Origin: Pedobacter cryophilus
GTDB lineage: Bacteria; Bacteroidota; Bacteroidia; Sphingobacteriales; Sphingobacteriaceae
Direction of reading: 5' to 3'
DNA: 64,000 bases
NCBI RefSeq assembly: GCF_005116455.1
Contig: NZ_SWBP01000006.1
Coordinates: 62,001 to 126,000, forward strand
Made by a program: the position numbers and the translations under genes. Positions 43,085 through 51,742 of the stretch are shown here, in pieces. The first letter of the stretch is position 1. The number at the start of each line of letters is the position of its first letter. The notes under the pieces were generated by a model that saw only the letters and a list, made by a program, of their open reading frames with translations, had not been told where the DNA came from and did not search any database.

Positions 43085-44094
43085 TGATCAAAGACTTTAA
43101 AAAATATAGCATTTTAGTGGTTGAAGATAATCTTGGTGATTTTACTATAGTAGAAGATTTTTTGTCTGAAAACATCTCAAACCCTAAAATTTCACAAGCT
43201 AAAAACTATAAAGAAGCTGCTGCTTTTCTTCTTGATAAATCTAATCACTTTGATGTTATTTTACTAGATCTTACTCTTCCAGACTTAAACGGTACGCCAC
43301 TTATATCACAAATTATAAAACTATCTTCTTCCTGCCCTATTATTATTTTAACCGGTTTTACTGATATTGATTTTAGCATCCAATCTATCTCTTTAGGCGT
43401 TTCAGATTACCTTTTAAAAGACGATTTAAATGCCCTAACGCTATACAAAAGCATCATTTACGCCATAGAAAGAAAAAAAACTTTTATACAATTAGAAGAA
43501 TCTGAGAGAAGATACAGTGATTTGTTTCATTTAAGCCCTCAGCCTATGTGGGTTTATGATTTGGAAGATCTTAGCTTTTTAAGTGTAAACCAAGCCGCAG
43601 TTAACAGTTATGGTTATTCTGAACAAGAGTTTCTGAGCATGACCATAAAAGAAATCAGACCTCCAGAAGACATCTACTTGTTAGAAGAAGCTCTAAAAAA
43701 TTTAAGAAATAGAGATTCAATTTTTAGCAAAAATATTTTTAGACATCGTAAAAGAAATGGCGAAATTATTCAAGTAGAAATACTCTCTAATAGTTTCTGC
43801 TATAATAATAAAGAAGCTATGTTAGTTTTAGCCAATGATATTACCTCAAGAGTTCAACATATTTCTGCTATTGAAGAACAAAACAAAAAACTACAAGAAA
43901 TAGCTTACACCCAATCGCATATTGTGAGAGCACCTTTAGCAAGAATGATGGGTATTGCAAACTTGCTTAAAGAATTGAAGTTAATTACCGAAGAAGGTAA
44001 TATTTTAATGGGATACTTTGTTGAATCTAGTGTTGAACTTGATGGCATCATTCGTGATATAGTTAAAAAGAGTGAACAAATCAAAATACAGTAG
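43084..44094 (+). CDS. REC-PAS-DHp protein without ATPase domain
   Basis: The frame opens at 43039, but the ATG at 43084 overlaps the previous stop (TAATG) and gives a standard receiver start (336 residues). Receiver at about 7-125 with D62 in VILLDLTLPDLNG; PAS at about 142-260 (LFHLSPQPMWVYDL...ANDITSRVQH); then a histidine-kinase-type DHp helix pair at 265-335 with candidate H279 in YTQSHIVRAPLARMMG. The protein ends there, with no HATPase_c domain. This makes it a possible phosphotransfer hub rather than a kinase. Confidence 0.88.
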   Translation: MIKDFKKYSILVVEDNLGDFTIVEDFLSENISNPKISQAKNYKEAAAFLLDKSNHFDVILLDLTLPDLNGTPLISQIIKLSSSCPIIILTGFTDIDFSIQSISLGVSDYLLKDDLNALTLYKSIIYAIERKKTFIQLEESERRYSDLFHLSPQPMWVYDLEDLSFLSVNQAAVNSYGYSEQEFLSMTIKEIRPPEDIYLLEEALKNLRNRDSIFSKNIFRHRKRNGEIIQVEILSNSFCYNNKEAMLVLANDITSRVQHISAIEEQNKKLQEIAYTQSHIVRAPLARMMGIANLLKELKLITEEGNILMGYFVESSVELDGIIRDIVKKSEQIKIQ

Positions 44095-44478
44095 ATGAAC
44101 ATTGAAGTTGCAATTATAGATGATGATCCTATTATTCTTTTTTTACATAAGAGGATTTTAAAAACCACAGGGTTTCATCAACATCCGCAGGCATTTGATA
44201 AAGCGCAAAAAGCTTTAGATTTCTTTAACAGTTTACAAGGCCCTCAAAATACTGTTGTTGCATTTTTAGATATTAATATGCCCGGCATGAATGGTTGGGA
44301 CTTGTTAGACATTATTCACAAACAAGATTTTGAATTTCCTATTTACGTTGTAATGGTTACTTCATCTGTAGATACAGAAGATAAAATAAAAGCTAAAACC
44401 TATTCAAAAGTGATTCATTTCACAGAAAAGCCACTAAGTGCTGAAGATATAGAGGTGTTAAAACAAAAATTACCTTAG
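44095..44478 (+). CDS. Single-domain response regulator
   Basis: A receiver of 127 residues (AIIDDDPIILFLHKRIL; phosphoacceptor D59 in VAFLDINMPGMNGWDLL; VTSSVDTEDKIKA; Lys in FTEKPLSAED). It starts directly after the previous stop, so the three receiver genes and the kinase form one operon. With no DNA-binding or enzymatic output in the cluster, signals must leave by protein contact. The family pattern is complete and the domain looks functional. Confidence 0.92.
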   Translation: MNIEVAIIDDDPIILFLHKRILKTTGFHQHPQAFDKAQKALDFFNSLQGPQNTVVAFLDINMPGMNGWDLLDIIHKQDFEFPIYVVMVTSSVDTEDKIKAKTYSKVIHFTEKPLSAEDIEVLKQKLP

Positions 44479-44552
44479 ATTTAAATTCCAAATTCAGATT
44501 TAATCTTAAGCTGATAGCAACCACAAAAAACATTTCTTTCGAATAGATTTTT

Positions 44553-44560
44553 TAGATTTG
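44553..44560 (+). promoter_or_regulatory. -7 promoter box of gldA (TAGATTTG)
   Basis: TAGATTTG is a full match to TAnnTTTG and lies 29 bases before the TTG start at 44590. Confidence 0.45.
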
Positions 44561-44589
44561 ATCTTTAAAAACATTTAATCGTTCATAAT

Positions 44590-45321
44590 TTGAGTATCAA
44601 AGTTAAAGCATTAAGTAAAACCTATGGCACACAAAAAGCGGTAGATCAAATCACTTTTGAAGCATCTCCGGGTAGAATTTTAGGTTTTTTAGGTCCAAAT
44701 GGTGCAGGTAAATCTACTACCATGAAAATGCTGACTTGCTATTTACCGCAAACCGCTGGCGAAGCAACAGTTTGTGGGTTTAATATTGCTTCACAATCAT
44801 TAGAAGTAAGAAAACGTATTGGTTATTTGCCAGAAAGCAACCCACTTTACCAAGAAATGTATGTAAAGGAGTTCTTATATTTTGTGGCCCATATTTACCA
44901 CATTTCTAATATAAAAGAACGTGTTAACGAAGTAATTTTAGCAACAGGTTTGGTAAAAGAACAACATAAAAAAATTGGAGAACTTTCTAAAGGTTACAAA
45001 CAAAGAGTGGGTTTGGCGCAAGCCATTATTCATAATCCAGAAGTGCTCATTTTAGATGAACCAACTTCGGGTTTAGACCCAAATCAGTTAATAGAAATTA
45101 GAAAACTAATTAAAGAACTTGGAAAAACCAAAACGGTGATACTTTCTACCCACATTATGCAAGAAGTAGAAGCCATTTGTGATGATGTGATTATCATTAA
45201 TAAAGGAAAAATTGTAGCTAATGATTCTTTAGAAAACCTATTAGTAAAACACAACGAAAAAAGTTTAGAACCTATTTTTGTGAAACTAACAAAGGAGTTG
45301 AAAGTTGAAAGTGAAATGTAA
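44590..45321 (+). CDS. gldA: Gliding-type ABC transporter ATPase GldA
   Basis: A 243-residue ATPase with Walker A GPNGAGKST (about residues 35-43), the family-specific GYLPESNPLYQEMYVKEFL (about 76-94), signature LSKGYKQRVGLAQAI (about 135-149), Walker B LILDEPTSGLDPNQ and STHIMQEVEAICD. It drives the GldF/GldG transporter, needed for gliding in flavobacteria. No ATG precedes the conserved start, so TTG at 44590 is taken as initiator. The operon continues 156 bases downstream with gldF. Confidence 0.92.
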   Translation: MSIKVKALSKTYGTQKAVDQITFEASPGRILGFLGPNGAGKSTTMKMLTCYLPQTAGEATVCGFNIASQSLEVRKRIGYLPESNPLYQEMYVKEFLYFVAHIYHISNIKERVNEVILATGLVKEQHKKIGELSKGYKQRVGLAQAIIHNPEVLILDEPTSGLDPNQLIEIRKLIKELGKTKTVILSTHIMQEVEAICDDVIIINKGKIVANDSLENLLVKHNEKSLEPIFVKLTKELKVESEM

Positions 45322-45477
45322 AAATCCGTCAAATCCTTATCATACGTGTTAAAAATTTGATCAAAACTTGAAATTCGAAGCAAAATTAACCAACCTGATT
45401 AGTGAGAATTCGTGAAATTCGTGATAAAAAAAACAACAAACTCACATTAACAAAAAAACAAGTGCTAAAATCATAAA

Positions 45478-46206
45478 ATGTTAACCATATATAAAAAAGA
45501 ACTCTACTCCTATTTAAGCTCATTGGTGGCCTACATTACCATCGGAATTTTTTTAATTGTACTGGGTTTATTTCTTTGGGTTTTCCCCGATACCAGCATT
45601 TTAGAATATGGATATGCCGGCTTAGACAGTTTATTTAACACGGTCCCTTACCTTTTCATGTTTTTGATTCCGGCAATTACCATGCGTTCATTATCTGAAG
45701 AAAAAAAAGAAGGCACATTTGAATTATTAGCCACTCGCCCACTTACTGATTGGCAAATTATAGGCGGAAAATACTTAGCCTGTTTAACACTGGTGCTTTT
45801 TGCTTTAATTCCAACTTTAATTTACTACATCTCAGTTTATCAATTAGGCGCAGTAATAGGTAATATTGATACTGGCGCAGTAATAGGTTCTTATATCGGT
45901 TTGTTTTTATTGGGCGCAGCTTTTGTAGCTATCGGTATTTTCGCTTCCTCTTTAACCAAAAATCAGATCATCGCTTTTGCAATTGCAGTATTTTTAAGCT
46001 TTTTCGCTTTTAGCGGATTTGATTCGGCCAGCCAGATTTTATCACTCCAAAGATTTGATAACATCCTCATCAATATTGGCATTAATGAACACTATCAATC
46101 TATTAGTAGAGGCGTGTTAGATTCCCGAGATTTAATTTACTTCTTAAGCTTTATTACCGTTTTCTTACTTATTACTAAAACTATTTTGGGAGGCAGAAAA
46201 TGGTAA
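45478..46206 (+). CDS. gldF: Gliding-type ABC transporter permease GldF
   Basis: A 242-residue membrane protein with six helices, opening LTIYKKELYSYLSSLVAYITIGIFLIVLGLFLW, and the conserved FMFLIPAITMRSLSEEKKEGTFELLATRPLTDWQIIGGKY (about residues 60-99). This is the GldF signature. It is coupled with GldG (7-base overlap). Cells of related genera use the GldAFG complex for gliding or surface secretion; gliding of this organism cannot be shown from the window. Confidence 0.93.
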   Translation: MLTIYKKELYSYLSSLVAYITIGIFLIVLGLFLWVFPDTSILEYGYAGLDSLFNTVPYLFMFLIPAITMRSLSEEKKEGTFELLATRPLTDWQIIGGKYLACLTLVLFALIPTLIYYISVYQLGAVIGNIDTGAVIGSYIGLFLLGAAFVAIGIFASSLTKNQIIAFAIAVFLSFFAFSGFDSASQILSLQRFDNILINIGINEHYQSISRGVLDSRDLIYFLSFITVFLLITKTILGGRKW

Positions 46207-47894
46207 ACAAACAAAAAAAGAAGGATATCACGCAACTTATTTTAGTTTTATTTGGGATAATTGTGATCAATGTTTTATCGCAATACGCATTCACCCGAAT
46301 AGATTTTACCAAAGAAAAAAGATACAGTTTATCTCAAATAAGTATTGATATATTACAAAATTTAGAAAAACCTGTCACTATAACCGTTTATTTAGAAGGC
46401 GAATTTCCATCAGGATTCAAAAGATTAAGAAACGCAACTAAAGATTTACTGGCAGATTACAAAGCTTATGCTGGTACTAATTTAACGTTTGAATTTGTAG
46501 ATCCTGCCGAAGGTAAAAATGCTGAAGAGCAGCAAGCTTTTTTTGATGAACTTACTCAAATAGGCATAGAGCCCACCAATTTAAGTGTTAAAACAGAAAG
46601 TGGCTTAACGCAAAAAATAATATTTCCGGCCGCTATGGTGGCTGTAGAAGGAAAAGAAATTCCTGTAAAGCTTTTGCAAACTCGCATCGGCTTAAGCCCC
46701 GAAGAGGTTTTAAATAATTCTATTCAGAATTTAGAATATGCTTTTTCATTGGCTATCAAAAAAGCAAGTTCTGGTGGTAAACCTAGGGTAGGTTTTACAG
46801 AAGGGCATGGCGAGTTGAGCGATTTACAATTACAAGATGCCATAAAATCTCTTGCTGATGGTTATGAGGCTGGCCGCATTAATCTTACTGATATAACTTT
46901 TGCTGGTTTAGATAAATTGAAAGTAATGGTAATTGCTAAACCAGCAACGGAATTCTCCGAATTAGAAAAATATAAAATAGATCAGTTTTTGATGCGTGGC
47001 GGGAAAATTATTTGGTCAATAGACCAAGTAAGTGCTGATTTAGACAGCATGAGAAAAACCGCAGGTGGCGAACAATTGGCTTTTCAAAAGAAATTAAATC
47101 TTGATGATCAATTATTCACTTATGGCATAAGAATAAACTATGATTTAATTGGCGATATGAATTGCGGCCAAATACCAGTAAATGTTGGCGCAGTTGGAGA
47201 TCAGCCTCAAATACAAATGGTGCCTTGGTTGTTTTATCCTATCATTATGCCTGTGAGTACCCATCCATTGGTTAAAAACTTAGATGGTATTAAAACAGAA
47301 TTTGTGAACACCATAGATACCATTGCAACAAAAGATGTTAAAAAAACTATTCTTTTAACCACATCTCCATATAACAGAGAATTACAAGCGCCTACAATTG
47401 TATCCTTAAATATGATTGAAGAAACACCCGATCCAAAGCTTTTTCAAAGCCAACCTAAGGCCGTAAGTGTTTTATTAGAAGGTTTTTTTAAGTCGAACTT
47501 CTTAAATAGAGCCATTCCTGATGGAGTAACTACCGCTGAAGCAACTGTTTCAAAAAGCAAGCTTACCAAAATGTTAGTATTTAGTGATGGTGATGTTTTT
47601 AAAAACCAGATCAGCGAAAAAGACGGTTCTGTTTTTCCCCTCGGATATGACAGGTACAGCCAACAAAGTTTCGGGAATAAAAACTTTTTACTCAATGCGG
47701 TTGACTATTTAACAGACGATTCTGGTTTAATCACCTTACGATCAAAAGAAATTAAATTAAGATTACTGGATAAAGGAAAATTAGTGGCGCAAAAAACCAC
47801 TTGGCAGCTCATAAATATGATTATCCCGTTAATAATGTTAGTTGTTTTCGGTATTTTTCAACATATTTATAGAAGAAGAAAGTATGCAGCTTAA
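46200..47894 (+). CDS. gldG: Gliding motility ABC transporter substrate-side subunit GldG
   Basis: The 564-residue product has a short cytoplasmic start, a membrane helix (about residues 12-31), a long extracytoplasmic domain containing FTKEKRYSLSQISIDILQNLEKPVTITVYLEG and RVGFTEGHGELSDLQLQ, and a C-terminal membrane helix (about 537-555). This layout and the KRYSLS motif are those of GldG. It overlaps gldF by 7 bases and is followed by dnaN 46 bases later, an arrangement common in Bacteroidota. Confidence 0.93.
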   Translation: MVNKQKKKDITQLILVLFGIIVINVLSQYAFTRIDFTKEKRYSLSQISIDILQNLEKPVTITVYLEGEFPSGFKRLRNATKDLLADYKAYAGTNLTFEFVDPAEGKNAEEQQAFFDELTQIGIEPTNLSVKTESGLTQKIIFPAAMVAVEGKEIPVKLLQTRIGLSPEEVLNNSIQNLEYAFSLAIKKASSGGKPRVGFTEGHGELSDLQLQDAIKSLADGYEAGRINLTDITFAGLDKLKVMVIAKPATEFSELEKYKIDQFLMRGGKIIWSIDQVSADLDSMRKTAGGEQLAFQKKLNLDDQLFTYGIRINYDLIGDMNCGQIPVNVGAVGDQPQIQMVPWLFYPIIMPVSTHPLVKNLDGIKTEFVNTIDTIATKDVKKTILLTTSPYNRELQAPTIVSLNMIEETPDPKLFQSQPKAVSVLLEGFFKSNFLNRAIPDGVTTAEATVSKSKLTKMLVFSDGDVFKNQISEKDGSVFPLGYDRYSQQSFGNKNFLLNAVDYLTDDSGLITLRSKEIKLRLLDKGKLVAQKTTWQLINMIIPLIMLVVFGIFQHIYRRRKYAA

Positions 47895-47940
47895 AATTTA
47901 TATTTTTGATTTTTAAAAGCACTAAACAACAAACGATAAC

Positions 47941-49065
47941 ATGAGATTCATTGTTTCTACGTCAACATTATTAAAACATTTACAAGCAGTAAGCGGGGCT
48001 TTAAGCAATAGTGCAGTTTTGCCAATACTCGAAAACTTTTTGTTTGAGATTAAAGATGCTCACTTAACCATATCTGCAACAGATTTACAAACCAGTATGA
48101 CCACCTCAGTTGCTGTAGAATCTAAAGAAGGTGGTAAAATTGCCGTTCCATCTAAAATTTTATTAGACACTTTAAAAACTTTACCAGAGCAACCCATAGC
48201 TTTCTCTGTTGATGATAAAACTTTTGCCATAGAAATTAGTGCTGGTGATGGTAAATATCGTTTGAGCGGAGAAAACGGAGAAGATTTTCCTAAAATCCCA
48301 GTTGTTGACAACGCTTCTTCTGTTAATTTACCTGCTGCTGTTTTAGCCGAAGCAATTAACAAAACTATTTTTGCGGTAAGTAACGATGAGTTGCGTCCAG
48401 CAATGACAGGTGTTTTCTGTCAGCTTTCTCCTCAAAACGTAACTTTTGTAGCAACAGATGCTCATAAATTGGTAAGATATAGAAGAAATGATGCTAAAGC
48501 AGATACCGCAACATCTTTTATTCTGCCTAAAAAAGCGTTAAACCTATTAAAATCATCATTACCATCAGATGATATCAACGTTTCTATAGAATATAACACC
48601 ACTAGTGCTTTCTTTAAATTTGCAAACATCAATTTAATTTGCCGTTTAATAGATGAGCGCTATCCAGATTATGAAGCGGTTATTCCTCAAAACAATCCTA
48701 ATAAATTAACTTTAGACAGAAGCTTATTTCTTAACTGTTTAAAAAGGGTAGTTATTTTTGCTAATAAAACAACGCACCAAGTACGTTTAAAAATAACTGG
48801 AAGCGAATTGAACATCTCTTCAGAAGATATTGATTTTGCTAACGAAGCACATGAGCGTATAGGTTGCCAATTTGACGGAGAAGATATGGAAATTGGTTTT
48901 AACGCTAAGTTTTTAATTGAAATGTTAAACAATCTATCAGGCGAAGAAATTACCATTGAAATGTCTACACCAAACAGAGCGGGCTTATTGTTCCCAAGCT
49001 TAAAAGATGAAAACGAAGATATTTTAATGTTGGTAATGCCAGTAATGCTAAACAATTACGCATAA
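47941..49065 (+). CDS. dnaN: DNA polymerase III subunit beta (sliding clamp)
   Basis: A 374-residue clamp. It has the three-domain layout with the family signatures SGALSNSAVLPILENFLFEI (about 17-36), RPAMTGVFCQLSPQNVTFVATDAHKLVRYRR (about 151-181) and the C-terminal LVMPVMLN. It holds polymerase on DNA. The position directly after gldG rather than next to dnaA is typical for Bacteroidota. A strong terminator follows. Confidence 0.97.
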   Translation: MRFIVSTSTLLKHLQAVSGALSNSAVLPILENFLFEIKDAHLTISATDLQTSMTTSVAVESKEGGKIAVPSKILLDTLKTLPEQPIAFSVDDKTFAIEISAGDGKYRLSGENGEDFPKIPVVDNASSVNLPAAVLAEAINKTIFAVSNDELRPAMTGVFCQLSPQNVTFVATDAHKLVRYRRNDAKADTATSFILPKKALNLLKSSLPSDDINVSIEYNTTSAFFKFANINLICRLIDERYPDYEAVIPQNNPNKLTLDRSLFLNCLKRVVIFANKTTHQVRLKITGSELNISSEDIDFANEAHERIGCQFDGEDMEIGFNAKFLIEMLNNLSGEEITIEMSTPNRAGLLFPSLKDENEDILMLVMPVMLNNYA

Positions 49066-49086
49066 AATATTCTAAAAAAATAAAAT

Positions 49087-49126
49087 GGAAATGGCTTGGT
49101 ATTAAAACTAAGCCATTTTCGTTTTA
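49087..49126 (+). terminator. Terminator after dnaN
   Basis: AAATGGCTT and AAGCCATTT are perfect 9-base arms around a 12-base loop, followed by a T-rich tail (TCGTTTT). It begins 21 bases after the dnaN stop. Confidence 0.8.
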
Positions 49127-49135
49127 ATAAAAGTT

Positions 49136-49143
49136 TAGCCTTG
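49136..49143 (+). promoter_or_regulatory. -7-like box of the DUF4397 gene (TAGCCTTG)
   Basis: TAGCCTTG matches TAnnTTTG in all but one base and ends 4 bases before the ATG. It may be a promoter for a leaderless transcript. Confidence 0.3.
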
Positions 49144-49147
49144 TAAA

Positions 49148-49873
49148 ATGAAATTTAAATTGCCTGTTTATCAACGTTCATCCCTAAAAAATTTAATATT
49201 CGGCATTTTTATTTGCCTTATATTTCAAGCTTGTACAGCCAGTACCGATTCTGATTTAAACCTAGGCGAAGCCCGAATTAAAATCTACAATGCCTCTCCA
49301 GACAATAGTATGATTACTTTTTATGTGAATGATACTTTAAAAACTCCTCAAGCGCTCAGTTTTTCACAGTCTACCAATTATGCAAACACTGCTGCCGGCA
49401 GTCATATAGTTTACACTAAAACAGGTGCAAATGAAATCCGAAATTCTAAATTTTCATTTCTATTTCAGCAAAATAAAAGTTACTCTATTTTTATTGGTGG
49501 CAAAATCAGTAAAGATTCTTTAGTTTATATTTCTACCGAAGATAATTTAACCGCTCCATCAGCAAATAAAGCAAAAGTTAGGCTAATTAATGCCAGCCCA
49601 AATTCACCAAGTGTAGATGCTGTATTTTCTACCAACCTTACAGATAGCATTCCTAATTTCATGAATACCAATTTCAGGTCGGGTACTATTTATACTGAGT
49701 TTGATCCTGGAAATTACATCATCAGAATAAGAACGGCTGGCACCAAAACAGTTATTACTAGTGATTCTAATTTAAATATAGTGGCCGGAAAAATTTATAC
49801 CATTTGCATCAAAGGCTTATTAAATGGAAGTGGTAACTTTGCACTCTCTACAGTTTTAATATCTGATAATTAA
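49148..49873 (+). CDS. DUF4397 lipoprotein
   Basis: A 241-residue lipoprotein with a long signal peptide ending in FQAC (Cys 29). Two similar beta-rich halves show the DUF4397 pattern: ARIKIYNASPDNSMITFYVND (about 41-61) and KVRLINASPNSPSVDAVF (about 142-159), with the ASPDS-like motif in both. The family is common in Bacteroidota as cell-surface or periplasmic proteins of unknown task. It is a single-gene unit between dnaN and dedA. Confidence 0.9.
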   Translation: MKFKLPVYQRSSLKNLIFGIFICLIFQACTASTDSDLNLGEARIKIYNASPDNSMITFYVNDTLKTPQALSFSQSTNYANTAAGSHIVYTKTGANEIRNSKFSFLFQQNKSYSIFIGGKISKDSLVYISTEDNLTAPSANKAKVRLINASPNSPSVDAVFSTNLTDSIPNFMNTNFRSGTIYTEFDPGNYIIRIRTAGTKTVITSDSNLNIVAGKIYTICIKGLLNGSGNFALSTVLISDN

Positions 49874-50016
49874 TTTTTCTTTTAAAAAAAACCCAAACCT
49901 ATAGATCTAGGAAAGTGTAGTCTGGCTATCAGATACAAGTTTTTTTTTGTTAATAATCTAATAAAAGCTTTACCCAACTAAACAGTTTATTTTACACAGG
50001 TTTGTCTTACAATCAA

Positions 50017-50703
50017 ATGGATATTCCTATTTTTACCCAAAATTTAAAAAACGTGGAAGTTTTAAAAAACCTTATTGATTTTATTATACATATTGATGTC
50101 CATTTAAGTGAAATCATTAATAATTATAGAATTTGGACTTACCTTATTTTGTTCTTAATTATTTTTGCCGAAACCGGATTTGTTGTTACCCCATTTTTAC
50201 CTGGCGATTCATTATTAATAGCAGCAGGCGCATTAGTAGCTGTTGGAAACACCGGACTTAACATTTATATTTTAGCACTACTACTTATTATTGCAGCTAT
50301 ACTAGGAAACATTGTAAATTATGAAATTGGGAGGGTTTTAGGGCCAAAGGTATTTAAACCTGAAAACAAGATTCTAAAACTAGAGTATTATTCTAAAACT
50401 AAGTTGTTCTTTGAAAAACATGGCGCTAAGGCAATTATTATTGGACGTTTTTTACCAATTTTAAGAACTGTAGTTCCATTTGTAGCAGGTATTGGCAGAT
50501 TAGACAGATTAAAATACAATTACTATAACGTTGTTGGCGCACTAGTTTGGATCATTAGTTTTGTTTTTGCGGGTTATTTTTTAGGTAACTTTGAATTCTT
50601 CAAAAAGAACTTTTCTCTTATCGTTCTTGCTATCATCATTTTTACTATTTTCCCAACAATTTATGCTGTAATAAAGGCTAAAAAAGAAAGCAACATAGCT
50701 TAA
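50017..50703 (+). CDS. DedA/VTT family membrane protein
   Basis: The ATG at 50017 (228 residues) is preferred over a TTG five codons upstream. It has five or six helices and the family motifs FAETGFVVTPFLPGDSLLIAAGAL (about residues 49-72), GNIVNYEIGRVLGPKVF, and KAIIIGRFLPILRTVVPFVAGIG (about 142-164), with the typical final GYFLGN. DedA proteins take part in lipid (undecaprenyl phosphate) transport across the membrane and in membrane homeostasis. A terminator follows. Confidence 0.92.
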   Translation: MDIPIFTQNLKNVEVLKNLIDFIIHIDVHLSEIINNYRIWTYLILFLIIFAETGFVVTPFLPGDSLLIAAGALVAVGNTGLNIYILALLLIIAAILGNIVNYEIGRVLGPKVFKPENKILKLEYYSKTKLFFEKHGAKAIIIGRFLPILRTVVPFVAGIGRLDRLKYNYYNVVGALVWIISFVFAGYFLGNFEFFKKNFSLIVLAIIIFTIFPTIYAVIKAKKESNIA

Positions 50704-50727
50704 TCAAAGGCCTACATATCATATTAA

Positions 50728-50762
50728 AAAAAAATCAAACTCAAACAGTTTGATTTTTTTTG
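50728..50762 (+). terminator. Terminator after the DedA gene
   Basis: AAAATCAAACT and AGTTTGATTTT surround CAAAC, then a T run. Ends the DedA gene 25 bases after its stop. Confidence 0.85.
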
Positions 50763-50898
50763 TTAAAATTTGTTCAACAAATAGTTTGTGAATTGACTAA
50801 ACCTGATTAATAAAGCTGCCTGATGTTGGTTTCAATAATATAGCTAGATAATGGTATGCGTGTTTAAAGACTTCCAAGCTAACCAACTAACTAAAAAT

Positions 50899-51618
50899 CT
50901 AACAATCATTCTTCTCCAACAACTTTAACAACACCCCAAAATCTTTAGGATATTCGGCAGTGAAAGTTTTGCTTTCTGTTTCAGAAATTTTAAAAGTAAC
51001 CTCTCTTGAGTGTAAAGCAAACCTTTTCATAATAGGTTGCTCTTCTTCGTTTTTATTTGGACGGTAACCACGTTTAATTTGAGATAAAAAAACTGGTTTT
51101 CCACCATACATATCATCACCAGAAATAGAAGCTCTTTGCGTAGCTAAATGAATCCTTATTTGGTGCATTCTACCAGTTACTGGTCTGGCCTCAATTAAAG
51201 TATAATGTTTAAAATATTTAATAGATTGAAAATAGGTTTCTGCTCTTTTACCCTCTCCTCGGCTAATCATTACATTCCCTTTTCCTGCATTTAAAATAGG
51301 CAAATCTATCAATAACTCGTTAAAAATATGAGTTCCATCTACAATAGCATGGTAAACTTTCTTCACCTGTCTATGCTCAAACTGCATAGAAACAAATCTG
51401 TAAGTTTCAGGATCTTTGGCAATAATCATTGCTCCAGAAGTTTCTTTATCTAAGCGATGGCAAATTTGAGCATCCTCATGGTATTGCTTAGCCAACCTCA
51501 AAATATTTATCTCTCCACCTTCTCTTTCATCTAAAGAACTTATGAAAGGCGGTTTATTTACAATGATTAAATGATCATCTTCATAAATAATAAGATCTTG
51601 TAGTTTTGGAATTTTCAT
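50899..51618 (-). CDS. RluA-family pseudouridine synthase
   Basis: The product carries IYEDDHLIIVNKPPFISS (start), ICHRLDKETSGAMIIAKD (about residues 53-70, catalytic Asp in HRLDKETSG), and RPVTGRMHQIRIHLA (about 145-159), so it isomerises specific uridines in rRNA or tRNA. It lacks the S4 domain of RluC/D. The frame can open at a TTG (51627), but this lies inside the promoter box at 51625-51632, so the ATG at 51618 (239 residues) is the start. Confidence 0.9.
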   Translation of the reverse strand: MKIPKLQDLIIYEDDHLIIVNKPPFISSLDEREGGEINILRLAKQYHEDAQICHRLDKETSGAMIIAKDPETYRFVSMQFEHRQVKKVYHAIVDGTHIFNELLIDLPILNAGKGNVMISRGEGKRAETYFQSIKYFKHYTLIEARPVTGRMHQIRIHLATQRASISGDDMYGGKPVFLSQIKRGYRPNKNEEEQPIMKRFALHSREVTFKISETESKTFTAEYPKDFGVLLKLLEKNDC

Positions 51619-51624
51619 GAGCGG

Positions 51625-51632
51625 CAAAGATA
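51625..51632 (-). promoter_or_regulatory. -7 promoter box of the RluA-type gene (TATCTTTG)
   Basis: The minus strand reads TATCTTTG, an exact match to TAnnTTTG, six bases before the ATG at 51618. A transcript starting from it would have almost no leader. Confidence 0.55.
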
Positions 51633-51669
51633 GGCTTAATCCTTAAAAAAAGCATTGCGAATTGATGTT

Positions 51670-51702
51670 AAAAAAAAGCGACTACTTTTTAGGCGAGTCG
51701 CT
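51670..51702 (-). terminator. Terminator of the PhoB-like regulator gene
   Basis: The minus strand has AGCGACT and AGTCGCT around an 11-base loop, followed by eight T residues. It sits 40 bases after the regulator stop. Confidence 0.8.
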
Positions 51703-51742
51703 ATGCAAAATCTTTAGATTAGGCTTAAAACCTATACATGAC

